This document shows positions 26,201-31,624 of a stretch of 39,432 nt of DNA, piece after piece (the stretch's first letter is position 1; each line of letters opens with the position of its first letter). Source of the stretch: Bacteriovoracaceae bacterium (lineage in GTDB: Bacteria; Bdellovibrionota; UBA1018); the NCBI GenBank assembly GCA_947463705.1, contig CANHSO010000006.1, positions 1-39,432 on the forward strand. The letters are read 5' to 3'. The notes beneath the pieces were generated by a model. The model searched no databases. It had not been told where the DNA came from and was given only the letters and a program-made list of their open reading frames with translations. The translations under genes and the position numbers were made by a program.

Positions 26201-27268
26201 CGGCATAGAGTTCGACTGATTGAGGATCTCGATCTGCATTTCAAATAGCCCTAGCCCTAAATAAGGTTTGAGGTCGGCGCTAAAAGTGGCTGTCGGATCA
26301 AATCTTAAACGAATCCTGTTCGGCGTTGTCGTGTCTAGACCGGCGAAGCTGAGGGCAGGTGAAAGTGGACAAGGACTGCGATTGCAAGGACTCGGGATCG
26401 AGTTAGCAATTTCGTCGCCAGATATCTGATCTGAAAATTGATATCCCAGCAACGAGGAGTGAGTGATCCACCCTGCTGGTGTGGACGAGCCAAGATAAGT
26501 ATTTTTAAAGGATGTTTTTTCAGGGTCGCTGTCATCAAGGCGATCCCCATTGAATTGGTAGCCAAGAGAGAGGAACCCAGCCGTGTAGTCTGGATTGCTG
26601 AGTATTGGATTACGGTTTGTGACAAACGTCCTCGAGTCTGCGGTTGGCCATGGGATGAGCCGTAAGTAGGGTTGAGGTGCGGATTTTCCTGATGCTGGAT
26701 AACTTGCGGTGAGGATGCGCTCTTCTTGCGTAGAGGGGTCGAGGCCGAGCCCATAAGTCAGGGAGAATTCTCCCGAAAAATTCTTTCCGTCTGGCTTGAG
26801 CTCGCTCAAGCGGTTTGGGGTCGGAGCATGAAAGCGGATTTCAAAGGTGCAGGAGTTATTTCCGCCTACAGCATCAAGTTGCTTTAAATTTTGACAGAGG
26901 TTGCCCTCGCTGGGGATTTCAAACGGATTTGTTGCTGAGTTGATTCTGGGGTGATCTGCTGGAGCGTCTCCTCTGTTGAATAGGGAGAGGGTCGCGCCTA
27001 AAGTGGACCCAAACGGAGCTTCTGGAAAAGAAATACTTTGCGTTGCCGCGTCTACGGTTCCGATGAGTCCGGTGGGTCTGCTTGCCATCTTTCCATCCAA
27101 GCCTACAAAATAGGTGGGGAAAGTGCCGGAGGTCAGCTTCACCTTTGGGCGCGGATACCTCGAAAATACAGCCAAATTAACCACGTTGCCACACCCATTG
27201 AGGAACGGCACTGCGAGGAGCAGAAAGAGTCCGATCTTTGACGTGCTTAATCCGACTAAATTAGTCAT
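13433..27268 (-). CDS. Giant repetitive outer-membrane lipoprotein, candidate adhesin
   Basis: A single open frame of about 4,611 codons. I chose the ATG at 27268 because it places a lipoprotein signal at the N-terminus: MTNLVGLSTSKIGLFLLL..., lipobox FLNGC, with Gly after the Cys, favouring outer-membrane sorting. The track's TTG at 27310 adds 14 unlikely residues. Residues ~40-200 resemble an anchor-D/ASH-like beta domain (NNSCTFEIRFHAPTP). Two Fn3-like domains follow, then about seven divergent ~450-residue modules each of three Fn3/Ig-like domains with conserved Trp and Cys. A Ser/Thr-rich spacer comes next, and the last ~260 residues resemble a SUMF1-type domain. Composition is very rich in Ser, Thr, Pro and Ala and poor in Lys, with recurrent SPSP stretches. 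It lies upstream of, and co-directional with, the gliding motor operon. Function is unknown; surface adhesion or contact is inferred. Confidence 0.9.
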   Translation of the reverse strand: MTNLVGLSTSKIGLFLLLAVPFLNGCGNVVNLAVFSRYPRPKVKLTSGTFPTYFVGLDGKMASRPTGLIGTVDAATQSISFPEAPFGSTLGATLSLFNRGDAPADHPRINSATNPFEIPSEGNLCQNLKQLDAVGGNNSCTFEIRFHAPTPNRLSELKPDGKNFSGEFSLTYGLGLDPSTQEERILTASYPASGKSAPQPYLRLIPWPTADSRTFVTNRNPILSNPDYTAGFLSLGYQFNGDRLDDSDPEKTSFKNTYLGSSTPAGWITHSSLLGYQFSDQISGDEIANSIPSPCNRSPCPLSPALSFAGLDTTTPNRIRLRFDPTATFSADLKPYLGLGLFEMQIEILNQSNSMPISGPISLYIVGQKPKTNPPTFPVGSSATLATVSPSPGVSPIFIGGPNLNPDLSWPNLSSGSLPNYEFASSYQITLYRTPRASPSPMQLCSSSPSPMWSVEDRTRHKSTYDLSYPAQDTPTQGTQNLIFSDPSDHRIHLGKSALEKITWQPNSNYYACVRAIDSFGNRSSERTALLVQPDVRPVNEVSATVAQIDKNAHGEGFVLTLPGNIQFSTLEYGAVDHYRAYYWNDDNPIQRCNADHQSRNYLTIRPSSGDSITFHSNLDDPSAAPSPVQRITTADDPSGYSYSIPYAFKATELTELYPSSLCIAVDACNSSNDCTPPQNETPPIPIAQPSTKIEWNNGTPTYTFGATGLITANWTVGGKIRDCKPSSSSVPSSILFSTKISEKLAIYSNPSPLPSWTGAETQRSGCTEYSFTASDSHAANSGAGVPSPNPYAYTLVSPTDLVERTDNSKASSEDTTLDFGAHSFGFGTNPPEEGSTLTTSSATINIIPMPTNVSNLDTYQIEGWRKINDSCANRPATAGDIHSVQFTKNQALPTSIDFVKPTAEGGLDFGSCEQISGDYCIGLRACNAGRTICYAPPARLIRRRPTGTVTIASEAAAGSYTSATDPAPVSSLGTFSVIGATPSGTPLSRNYSWNPRFTATSTAPITNYQVKRVVDTAAAANGFSAAPDFSSAAAPASITDLNEGDLQTATYRNASCSGGSYTYHLPLASASETYASIASAKNWTVATDYRYHRVCYQLSATAGGSPQLQVYCHTFHHDAPSVTEFTQINTPVGDFNPYGKVQWSWTVGSKIKSEASALSASSIDIQRIFGTNWNALNDANPSSTGRSDYHSIATPSANFNFTPIGCGGEAVSANGPWCYQITAPDTSKATTVETTDITDTNLRPDTGGSGQFQSDNTYQPFTGSRKIRYRWVMTPVAGTSTTIAADNPTAFAASDPAGYPGALSLTHGAPFALASATPVRDLGNNPASDRIEFVGTPIHATASQFASPDYQVEAWKKTTASCDHASARDVQTQSPAFSVNASGQLTASVTFNSLGFTSTADRIADYCTNLVARHATVGAVSAFLARTNTLEVHRIGSGSNAIEAVAAATGITPIIGASFSPVPFASGNPTVRHWAWDPQFRVSSPRVLSQINVYRVVQTQDAAFPASRPADAVYNSVSPITSYSTPAVSTSGTDANQTLVRLKNGTHTDTLPSASGDQSNTASGLNWDDANDFAYHQVCYRIEAVPSDGTSTFYQDYCQHFHTDLPHVVNEPTISNPVSSFNQNGQIQWSWDYGATVRSDGFPLTASNMSLARSVTVTSGGGGTYTLTPNLTSVDCANPNAVVTGFTPPAAGPWCHRVSLAETSAATGMGDELHGGNGFDTNSSYRSFSGDRTFNYTITLTRPGGVNYGTPVSILPDTLLDNSDLFDGSGINTFRLSSATYTSGDANSEKITVSGVPIKASITPRTYSIEAWKLSAGATSCSNTRSAATTIESQTITSPNLDTVMSSCSSGDSFCSVDVLFNGFGFNGSGDRIANYCIGLSVCRTSSSGTQICTQAQNPTLVRRQTNTNLTLQAQSAATDGTPGTFTLQSSTRSDNSRTLRTFVWDPTFTIHAGLRLESIEIERAHFHVGGVNHDADTDQDLENYGPIVNGIFNSTDIYESTTSGISRTLASSTANTDQITLHLNTTGSGESSSVIHAADHEWNDLDNFELHRVCYKIKVTPEDRGRDPITETYCQNRDLRNDAPTVTFDSITPRAYFNAAGKIQWRWPVGATLQSKTSTLLSSDLTLNRVVSGTSQPVTLTRSSVSCNSPQTTLSTEPSQGPWCYRVTATTTETSALSQIGDTPTSALAYEADTAYTSFSGSKTVQYQTSSTYLSGLSRTSTPFTLDNTQTLFSSLTHTYSSSNDQVTFSWQAPPSPTVEHYYKTEVWKAAAGGNCVRTSASPSPIPSFTWTPSPNETGQPTKQLSFNDFKKADSSNAYSSCNPDRPANYCVKLLMCRNSAGQEICTPDPAANAAEGDSITRASNGTLAITLGSDGSDGSPGNFTPSPTSSSLSTTHLKRLWKWDPTFNITRTTASLTEVTIQRAHISNDTSLADLNSVAPTYSPTPIASYIAADITQRPLAGDTCGNTYQMHLIKGSAPATDRGETSASYWSFDTDHKFQKICYKINVTQESDSTVYTREYCHTFDFSSENPVITFASPSPSPVSYFNSAGKIQWQWGARASITSYSSSLTEGDLNIYRSWIKGGGSSSEQSSAVALHPSVTWSPGANNCSAAGDSCTGPWTYTASFDDNSAAINAAEASGNTASANFADLQNSTPTPFENDPSYIPFAGARSVQYSLAVKPLSGGTEIGKTDATDPFWVSLTNPSSFSFSLDSGAYAASDQLTFSATRLQATCSHSYRFEAWEINPGTTDCTNRPGPGDSPSIKTKTFTSINPSDTTSFTPNFSDFTSVTSATSFAHRIGDFCFDLKACRPGSSGGTEICTSATGTRAVHRYISTNAPTVTALVHPSPSPSVTTVSGRDRYTWIWNPKFSISSDDLVQSITVTRAHLLSNTAPTDANFATPTASYSPISSIYSLPSTGPGNFIVRASGAQNDVITMHAKTDGTAESSSAIGNWSDADYFNFHKICYRVTATSRGVSTTQDYCGTVDLSNDQPTLTLISPSPSPVTDFNSSGKTRSTWALAARVFSPSGSLIPGDVIFKRKVASASTPNWSSIAQNTVASPSPSPVSVASCNTGATYGWCYEMQIPDSTSQLGNEANVDSGTWPNATYSPFAPGDRYFNYQASLLGGTDLANLATVQVRNGTPFGPLASPTVTPDATTPGNDRFGVLASPMPVSSSRFGSPAYQIEVWRKGSGNCSRSSVADADIFRPSAALSYSDIQNGTSIPITFSDLKNSATAGLTSTADRIADYCVNVRAHHAGTGSDDFWVASSPQTVYRRGTGTPDVTIAAGSITGAPREFDYSNYVSPIGGRNVRHFTWNPSFTVKSPYTLSTVEVKRFFASSPTIPAPSSSPDSNCSGCTNLSIYASPTPSSPANALNEMTLNLRSSDTLTTNQRNSTTPFYTGDWTDGSVTTPSGQQNGLGWNDASNFDYNRVCYQIKATPTDPTASPTLGTICQNFHNDAPAPSYSFSPVTSDFNQFGKFQFGWTLNATIQSWTSSLTTGDVTLKRNVTGLISGASTTSADVNIASSPSPTLTPVSCSDLTTTSSSSNPWCYKLTAADNSFANSGESGHLDTGSDFLGNSDTYTTYSYDPSHTRQIQYRLLAALPASSGPTSQPLTASDRSLATITPIPSFTVSGVTYTSATDQIAFSGQAMRASGIRSYKIYVWKQTGAGCQTSVPASSGANPVVASPLPASSASPLPTGIPIGNFFNTCTATQDDFQQNYCTALQACNNAAGTGICTFAKNASGGQAISSFFRTRSNALSITATPGGAIGTFHTPAVSFSPGSSDDSRTWNWRIPITVSAPSRLNGDLTLQRVFYTPGAPIADSNGTTVPSDWASATQVTLSPLNPSDTLPSGCQQNYIYSATLTGRSTGLWSDNGATVRSPRICYKIRATLVNSTSLDHYICRTFTIEPQFNPTATWPSSNSVTVNLSTGTAKPMVVNSPAPVASYRAQLWNKSSVSGGTCTPSGSFTPSPILTSWIAGSSTSRNLTINSGAGSCFDKHRPLCVQVDACTGAADSTCTNRTGSIQELDVPTYSSSIQPTFNPTLAITPTRDPDGDDSAAAKAKWRWRLKLDQITSAIPITGIQVWRKVGEDNPSLIGTISTIPQFTFTAPTCNGNYGSPIYTYSFAQPGAGTTCTTDASKGLFCQDSSGLSNEAQPTDTLIQYQLRVATANDPTTYNVQGTLVNPSGSTTPTLPYLWLYNSPPTQPSARPAFGLISGSGTSGSPFQMKTLSLKLTGTCDAFTTSQAGGSANTEVTVTEGATIAQSSSDHVKNLSATCSKTSTSTFSETSSEFRNRRSTFNFDNTAGILTVTANLKDNSNVPFTINIKSTDRWNNSSIKIYYFNNNFSCPTGFVGVPSKNINASVADFCVSQYQMTYQSSGEYHEFGRTSSQVTCRDNYIAYSTRPFFKGSWGNLFNNTSGNFGTTSIEPPLRISLGSGEFISGIFLASSFSGYRCGQTYNDLSATNSAQCTSYPSSGDRTISFLGRDINFAFCTQEFEATAADFACKGYGDRLNFGTSTYSNFALLTAAEWNNISNLAGDAASQTGRDLQNGQTIYGFNGALALNPITQWTGAAQREITYGVNGTNVLKGTTPSTYYGIRCTYRP
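15530..16847 (-). repeat. Giant protein module 7 (~1.3 kb)
   Basis: A domain opens DFNQFGKFQFGWTLNATI and has NPWCYKLT. B domain has YKIYVWKQTGAGC and NYCTALQACNN. C domain has SRTWNWRIPITVS and PRICYKIRATLVN. A shortened remnant follows towards 14.9 kb (YRAQLWNKSS, PLCVQVDACTG, KWRWRLKLDQI), suggesting an incomplete eighth copy. Boundaries are approximate. Confidence 0.6.
16848..18242 (-). repeat. Giant protein module 6 (~1.39 kb)
   Basis: A domain opens DFNSSGKTRSTWALAARV, where the QW pair is changed, and has YGWCYEMQ. B domain has YQIEVWRKGSGNC and DYCVNVRAHH. C domain has VRHFTWNPSFTVK and NRVCYQIKATPTD. SPSPSP again precedes the A motif. Boundaries are approximate. Confidence 0.65.
18243..19630 (-). 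repeat. Giant protein module 5 (~1.39 kb)
   Basis: A domain opens YFNSAGKIQWQWGARASI and has GPWTYTAS, where the usual Cys after Trp is Thr. B domain has YRFEAWEINPGTTDC and DFCFDLKACR. C domain has YTWIWNPKFSIS and HKICYRVTATSRG. SPSPSP precedes the A motif. Boundaries are approximate. Confidence 0.65.
19631..20985 (-). repeat. Giant protein module 4 (~1.35 kb)
   Basis: A domain opens YFNAAGKIQWRWPVGATL and has GPWCYRVT. B domain has YKTEVWKAAAGGNC and NYCVKLLMCRN. C domain has LWKWDPTFNITR and QKICYKINVTQES. It contains the in-frame 9-bp tandem duplication listed separately. Boundaries are approximate. Confidence 0.65.
20124..20147 (+). repeat. 9-bp tandem duplication inside the giant gene
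   Basis: GAGCCATCT occurs twice in a row followed by GAGCCG. On the coding strand this reads as GSDGSDGSPG, in frame, so copy-number change would not break the gene. It lies in a flexible linker between the B and C domains of module 4. Confidence 0.7.
20986..22420 (-). repeat. Giant protein module 3 (~1.43 kb)
   Basis: A domain opens SFNQNGQIQWSWDYGATV and has GPWCHRVS. B domain has YSIEAWKLSAGATSC and NYCIGLSVCR. C domain has LRTFVWDPTFTIH and HRVCYKIKVTPED. Boundaries are approximate. Confidence 0.65.
22421..23875 (-). repeat. Giant protein module 2 (~1.46 kb)
   Basis: A domain opens DFNPYGKVQWSWTVGSKI and has GPWCYQI. B domain has YQVEAWKKTTASC and DYCTNLVARH. C domain has VRHWAWDPQFRVS and HQVCYRIEAVPSD. 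The longest module. Boundaries are approximate. Confidence 0.65.
23876..25150 (-). repeat. Giant protein module 1 (~1.3 kb)
   Basis: Three Fn3-like domains in order: A (GLITANWTVGGKIRD), B (YQIEGWRKINDSC ... DYCIGLRACN) and C (SRNYSWNPRF ... RVCYQLSATAGG). The A domain is the most divergent of the set and lacks the FNxxGK motif. Boundaries are approximate. Confidence 0.5.
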
Positions 27269-27436
27269 ATACTGTAGTTCAAGTCTACCTAGACCATCGG
27301 AATAGCTCAAGAAAATGTTGAACTTAAGAGTTCGAGTGCGTGATCACTTTCAAAGACGTGAAAAAACAAGAACCTAGAGACCGTGTCCTGGATGGCACAG
27401 TCAGAGTTTTGAATGGAATGCAGTTCGGGTGAGAAA

Positions 27437-28705
27437 TTACGTCGAATACAGCGGGAATCTGTGGCACATCTCGCGAACTTCTCCACGGATTTTCTTCAGC
27501 TTCTCAGTGTCTCCGCGGGTCTCAATCGATTGATGAATCCAGTGTGCTACTTGCTTCATTTCCGAGTTGCCCATGCCTCGAGTGGTGATTGCCGGTACGC
27601 CGATTCGAATGCCGCTCGTGACAAACGGACTTCGCTTTTCGTTGGGGATGGTATTCTTGTTTACTGTGATCCCAGATTGATCGAGCCAAGTTTCTGCGTC
27701 TTTTCCAGAAATACTACCGTCGCCTGTAGCGGTAAGATCGACCAGCATGAGGTGGTTTTCAGTTCCATCGGTCACTAGCTTAAATCCGAGTTCCATGAGT
27801 TCTTGAGCGAGTGATTTCGCGTTAGAAATCACCTGCTTTTGGTAGTCGACAAACTGGGGTGTGAGTGCTTCTTGGAAGGCTACAGCCTTTGCAGCAATGA
27901 TGTGCATCAATGGACCGCCCTGAATCCCCGGAAAAATGAGTGAATTTGCGGCTTTAATTCGCTCCTGACTACACAAAATAATCCCACCGCGAGGTCCACG
28001 GAGGGTTTTGTGGGTGGTCGATGTAGTGTAAGTCGCGTGAGGAATCGGCGTTGGGTGAAGCCCCGCTGCGACGAGTCCTGCAATATGGGCCATATCGACA
28101 ACGAGATGAGCCTCAGACTCGCGGGCGATCTGCCCCATGATGTCAAAATCAATGATCCGAGGATAAGCACTTGCGCCTGCCACTAAAACTTTAGGGCGTT
28201 CTTTTCGGACTAAATCACGGATTTGATCATAGTCGAGTCGGTGGGTCTCAGGGTGGAGACCGTAGGAAATGCCTTTAAATAGTTTTCCGCTGAAGTTTGC
28301 TGAGCTTCCATGAGTGAGGTGGCCACCATGACTTAAATTCATCCCGACGAGGGTGTCACCGGGTGCCATGAGGGCCATGTAGACGGCCATATTGGCTTGT
28401 GAGCCCGAGTGGGGCTGTACGTTGGCTGCTTCGGCTTTGAAAATCTGGCAAACGCGTCGGATTGCGAGCGCCTCGACCTCGTCGACGAATTCGCATCCAC
28501 CGTAGTAGCGCTTACCTGGATAACCTTCGGCGTACTTATTGGTGAGGATTGAGCCTTGGGTCTCCATGACGGCAGCGCTGGCATAGTTTTCGGAAGCGAT
28601 GAGTTCGAGACCGTCTTCTTCGCGGGTCCACTCGCGTTGAATGGATGCAAAAACTTCTGGATCTTGGCTAGCTAAGGTTTTTTTTAAAGAAGTGGATGCA
28701 GTCAT
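27437..28705 (-). CDS. glyA: Serine hydroxymethyltransferase
   Basis: 422-aa PLP enzyme that interconverts serine and glycine and loads tetrahydrofolate with one-carbon units in the cytoplasm. Signatures include [11 protein letters not shown] near residue 34, [12 protein letters not shown] near 67-78, [17 protein letters not shown] near 202-218 and the PLP lysine in [15 protein letters not shown] (Lys233). Length is normal for the family. The ATG at 28705 overlaps the rpiB stop by 4 bp and has GGAG upstream. It ends the fab-rpiB-glyA gene run. No clear terminator was seen in the 168 bp before the giant gene's start. Confidence 0.97.
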   Translation of the reverse strand: MTASTSLKKTLASQDPEVFASIQREWTREEDGLELIASENYASAAVMETQGSILTNKYAEGYPGKRYYGGCEFVDEVEALAIRRVCQIFKAEAANVQPHSGSQANMAVYMALMAPGDTLVGMNLSHGGHLTHGSSANFSGKLFKGISYGLHPETHRLDYDQIRDLVRKERPKVLVAGASAYPRIIDFDIMGQIARESEAHLVVDMAHIAGLVAAGLHPTPIPHATYTTSTTHKTLRGPRGGIILCSQERIKAANSLIFPGIQGGPLMHIIAAKAVAFQEALTPQFVDYQKQVISNAKSLAQELMELGFKLVTDGTENHLMLVDLTATGDGSISGKDAETWLDQSGITVNKNTIPNEKRSPFVTSGIRIGVPAITTRGMGNSEMKQVAHWIHQSIETRGDTEKLKKIRGEVREMCHRFPLYST

Positions 28706-29154
28706 TTTTTCTCCAAGGCGTGGATTTTTTGAATTCGCTGGGTGTGCTTTGTTTCATCGTTGAAAGGCGTGTTGAGCCAGACTTGAGTGATTTCAACTCC
28801 ATACTCTGGCGCCACAATCCGAGCTCCCAGACAAAGCACATTTGCGTCGTTATGCTCTCGTGAGAGTCGAGCTGAAACTGGGTTCTCCACCAGCGCAGCG
28901 CGGACGCCGTTGATCTTGTTTGCGGCAATACTCATCCCAATTCCGCTTCCACAGATGAGAACTGCGCGGTGGGCCTCACCCGATGAGATTTTTTGACCAG
29001 CGAGCACGGCAAAATCGGGATAGTCCACCGAGTTCGAATCGGATGGGCCTAGGTCTTCCCATTCCCAATTGGGTAGGGATTGGATGAGTGCGTCCTTAAA
29101 TGAAACTCCAGCGTGATCCGAGGCGATCAATACTTTTCTCGACTTCTGGTTCAC
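28702..29154 (-). CDS. rpiB: Ribose-5-phosphate isomerase B
   Basis: 150-aa RpiB/LacAB-family sugar isomerase of the pentose phosphate pathway. It shows the N-terminal IASDHAG motif (residues 10-15) and [13 protein letters not shown] (68-80), where Cys68 corresponds to the catalytic base, plus [11 protein letters not shown] downstream. The start is GTG with GGAG about 8 bp upstream. It sits between fabF and glyA, an arrangement common in delta-type proteobacteria. Confidence 0.94.
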   Translation of the reverse strand: MNQKSRKVLIASDHAGVSFKDALIQSLPNWEWEDLGPSDSNSVDYPDFAVLAGQKISSGEAHRAVLICGSGIGMSIAANKINGVRAALVENPVSARLSREHNDANVLCLGARIVAPEYGVEITQVWLNTPFNDETKHTQRIQKIHALEKK

Positions 29155-29173
29155 TGAGGTGTCTCCTGTATCT

Positions 29174-30490
29174 TTAGATTCTTCCTAGAATGAGGCTGGC
29201 GTTAGTTCCACCGAAGCCGAAGCTATTTGAAAGGACATAATCTAATCGTTTTTCAACAGCATGATTGGCGGTAAAGTCCAGACCCAATTCTTTGCAGGAT
29301 GGATCTAGATTTTTGAGGTTGATGGTGGGGGGGATTCTCCCATCGCGAATTGCGAAGAGCGAAAACATCGCCTCGATCGCTCCAGCGGCTCCCAATAAAT
29401 GGCCCGTCATCGACTTGGTCGAGCTGATATGTAGGTGTTGTGGGCCGTTTGTAAAGACTCGAGCAATTGCCCGAGCCTCCTCTGCATCTCCTGCAGGAGT
29501 CGACGTACCATGGGCGTTGATGTAGCCGACCTGCTCAGGGTTGAGGCCTGAATCTTTGAGAGCCATCACCATGGCACGACGCCCACCTTCTCCTTCTGGA
29601 GCTGGAGTGGTCATATGATAGGCATCGCCTGAGAGACCGTAGCCGAGGATTTCTCCGTAAATTCGGGCTCCGCGCTTTTTAGCAAATTCATACTCTTCGA
29701 GCACGAGGACGGCTGAGCCTTCGCCCATCACAAATCCGTCCCGTTCAGTGTCGAAAGGTCGAGACGCTTCGGTAGGGGCGTCATTTCGAGTCGAGAGGGC
29801 CCGCATCGCTGCGAACCCAGCGATCCCAAGTTTGCAGATCACTGCCTCTGCGCCGCCTGCGATCATAACGTCGGCATCTCCACGTTGAATCATTTTCAAG
29901 GATTCGCCCAGGCTATGAGCGCCCGAAGTACAGGCTGTGACGTTGCAGAGATTGGGGCCCTGCAAGTTTAACAGGATGCTGAGTTGACCCGAGACCATAT
30001 TCGGAATCACTTGGGGAATAAAGAATGGGGTAACTCTCTTGTAGCCTTTGGCTAGAAAATCGTTATGGACAGCTTCAATCTCAGGTAAACCACCCATCCC
30101 TGCACCAATGTTGACGCCCATTCTTTCAGGCGAGATTTGGGTGCGGACGGCGTCTAGCCCTGAGTCTCCGTAAGCCTGCAAGCCAGCTACCAATCCGAGG
30201 TGAACGTAGCGTCCAACTCGTCGTGCTTCTTTTGAGTTGGCTGCTTGAGTCACGGTAAGATCCGGGGAGGGATGGAAGGGACCAATCGGCTGGGTGACGT
30301 CGAATCCTCTGACCTCTGCGCTGATTGTCACGGGACAATCTTGAGTGTCAAAATGGGTCGTCTTTCCGACACCCGAGCGGCCTTCGAGAGCATTCCGCCA
30401 AGTCTCAGTAGGATTCATCCCTAAGGGACTCACGCATCCGATTCCTGTTACGACTACTCTCCGCCGATTTTGCCTTAAATTGGACTCCAT
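29174..30490 (-). CDS. fabF: 3-oxoacyl-[acyl-carrier-protein] synthase II
   Basis: Condensing enzyme that elongates acyl-ACP with malonyl-ACP. About 438 residues. The N-terminus RRVVVTGIGCVSPLG is typical. The nucleophilic Cys lies in NVTACTSGAHSLG (near residue 187). The two catalytic His are in INAHGTSTPAGD and SMTGHLLGAAGA, and NSFGFGGTNAS closes the protein. ATG 30490 is preferred over the GTG one codon earlier because GGGGAG then lies at a normal distance. It follows acpP by 42 bp. Confidence 0.97.
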   Translation of the reverse strand: MESNLRQNRRRVVVTGIGCVSPLGMNPTETWRNALEGRSGVGKTTHFDTQDCPVTISAEVRGFDVTQPIGPFHPSPDLTVTQAANSKEARRVGRYVHLGLVAGLQAYGDSGLDAVRTQISPERMGVNIGAGMGGLPEIEAVHNDFLAKGYKRVTPFFIPQVIPNMVSGQLSILLNLQGPNLCNVTACTSGAHSLGESLKMIQRGDADVMIAGGAEAVICKLGIAGFAAMRALSTRNDAPTEASRPFDTERDGFVMGEGSAVLVLEEYEFAKKRGARIYGEILGYGLSGDAYHMTTPAPEGEGGRRAMVMALKDSGLNPEQVGYINAHGTSTPAGDAEEARAIARVFTNGPQHLHISSTKSMTGHLLGAAGAIEAMFSLFAIRDGRIPPTINLKNLDPSCKELGLDFTANHAVEKRLDYVLSNSFGFGGTNASLILGRI

Positions 30491-30532
30491 CACTGTATCT
30501 CCCCGGTGCTCTTAAACTTCTCCTAAGCCGAA

Positions 30533-30775
30533 TTAATGGGTGGCTTTGGAGGCGATGTATTTTACGACGTCGCCTACGGTTTTCATTTTCTCTGCATCTT
30601 CATCTGGGATGTCGAGATCAAACTCTTCTTCCATGGTCATGACTAGCTCGACAATGTCAAGGCTGTCAGCGCCCAGGTCGTCAATGAATGACGCGGTTTG
30701 GGTGACTTTTTCTTGTTCGACGGAAAGTTGGTCACAGATAATGGTTTTGACTCTTTCTTCAACGGAAGTGGACAT
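30533..30775 (-). CDS. acpP: Acyl carrier protein
   Basis: 80-aa acidic helical carrier. The DSL motif in [15 protein letters not shown] places the phosphopantetheine serine at residue 38. The rest ([26 protein letters not shown]) is typical of fatty-acid ACP. A good Shine-Dalgarno (AGGAGATATCAA) precedes the ATG. It is separated from fabG by 105 bp that contain an imperfect hairpin. Confidence 0.97.
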   Translation of the reverse strand: MSTSVEERVKTIICDQLSVEQEKVTQTASFIDDLGADSLDIVELVMTMEEEFDLDIPDEDAEKMKTVGDVVKYIASKATH

Positions 30776-30807
30776 TTGATATCTCCTTTTTTCTCTCGAT
30801 CAATTTT

Positions 30808-30839
30808 CTAAGTGAGGCAGTCTCTTGCTGCTCACTCAG
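30808..30839 (-). promoter_or_regulatory. Imperfect hairpin between fabG and acpP
   Basis: On the minus strand CTGAGTGAGCAG and CTGCCTCACTTAG can pair around a 7-nt loop with one bulged C and one mismatch. No T-run follows, so it is not a good intrinsic terminator. It may be an RNA-processing or attenuation structure that sets ACP expression apart from fabG. Confidence 0.35.
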
Positions 30840-30880
30840 GACTTCTTCAGTAGAACCGCGACCTTCGTGGTTCACCAAAA

Positions 30881-31624
30881 TTACATGTACATCCCGCCAT
30901 TCACCCCAATCACTTGGCCAGTGATGTATCGACTTCCTGGAGATGCTAAAAATGCGGCCAAAGCAGCCACATCTTCTGCACTTCCAAATACACTCATCGG
31001 TACGGACCGGAGAATCGCCTCTTTTTGCGCTTCAGTCAAGGCCGCAGTCATGTCAGTGCCGATGAATCCAGGGGTGATGACATTAACTCGGACATGGCGG
31101 CTGGCCAGCTCCTTGGCAACACTTTTACTAAAGCCGATCAATCCTGCCTTGGCAGCACTATACGCGCTTTGTCCCGCATTTCCTGATTCGCCGACGACGG
31201 ACGAAATTTGGATAATGCTGCCCGAACGCGCTCGCATCATTTGCTTAGCGGCAGCGCGGGTGCAGTAAATAGCGCCCTTGAGGTCGACGTCTAAAGTGCG
31301 ATCGAGGTCTTCATTTTTCATCCGGATTAAAAGCGAGTCGATCGTGACGCCAGCATTATTGACTAAGACATCGAGAGGTCCGTGAGTTTTAGCGACTCCG
31401 TCCAATTTTTCATCCACCAAGTTTGGATTGGATACGTCAAACCCACAAAGCTCTCCGCTGCCCCCGGCAGCACGGATTTGATCCAAGACTTCTTGTGCTT
31501 TGCTTTCGTTTGATGTGTAGTTGATCAGCACAAAAAATCCATCCTGAGCGAGCTGAATGGCTGTGGCAGCTCCGATTCCTCGGGACGCTCCGGTGACTAG
31601 TGCGGTTTTTTTCTTCTGGTTCAC
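30881..31624 (-). CDS. fabG: 3-oxoacyl-[acyl-carrier-protein] reductase
   Basis: 247-aa short-chain dehydrogenase that reduces 3-oxoacyl-ACP with NADPH. The Rossmann motif TGASRGIGAA is at 11-20, NNAG at 89-92, and the catalytic set is Ser141/142, Tyr155 and Lys159 (SAYSAAKAG). The C-terminus YITGQVIGVNGGMYM is typical of FabG. The start is GTG, overlapping the fabD stop in GTGA, with AAGGAG upstream. Confidence 0.96.
   Translation of the reverse strand: MNQKKKTALVTGASRGIGAATAIQLAQDGFFVLINYTSNESKAQEVLDQIRAAGGSGELCGFDVSNPNLVDEKLDGVAKTHGPLDVLVNNAGVTIDSLLIRMKNEDLDRTLDVDLKGAIYCTRAAAKQMMRARSGSIIQISSVVGESGNAGQSAYSAAKAGLIGFSKSVAKELASRHVRVNVITPGFIGTDMTAALTEAQKEAILRSVPMSVFGSAEDVAALAAFLASPGSRYITGQVIGVNGGMYM

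Noticed and set aside
14215-27000. Many 60-140-aa ORFs on both strands inside the giant gene (e.g. 19938-20276 +, 26335-26754 -)
   Set aside because: No family features or ribosome sites; expected by chance in a long Ser/Pro/Thr-rich coding region.
27282-27310. TTGAGC-17-TAGACT as promoter of the giant gene
   Set aside because: Would start transcription only about 7 bases before the chosen ATG; both boxes are weak.
30825-31268. Plus-strand 147-aa ORF opposite fabG
   Set aside because: Antisense shadow of a well-supported fabG gene.
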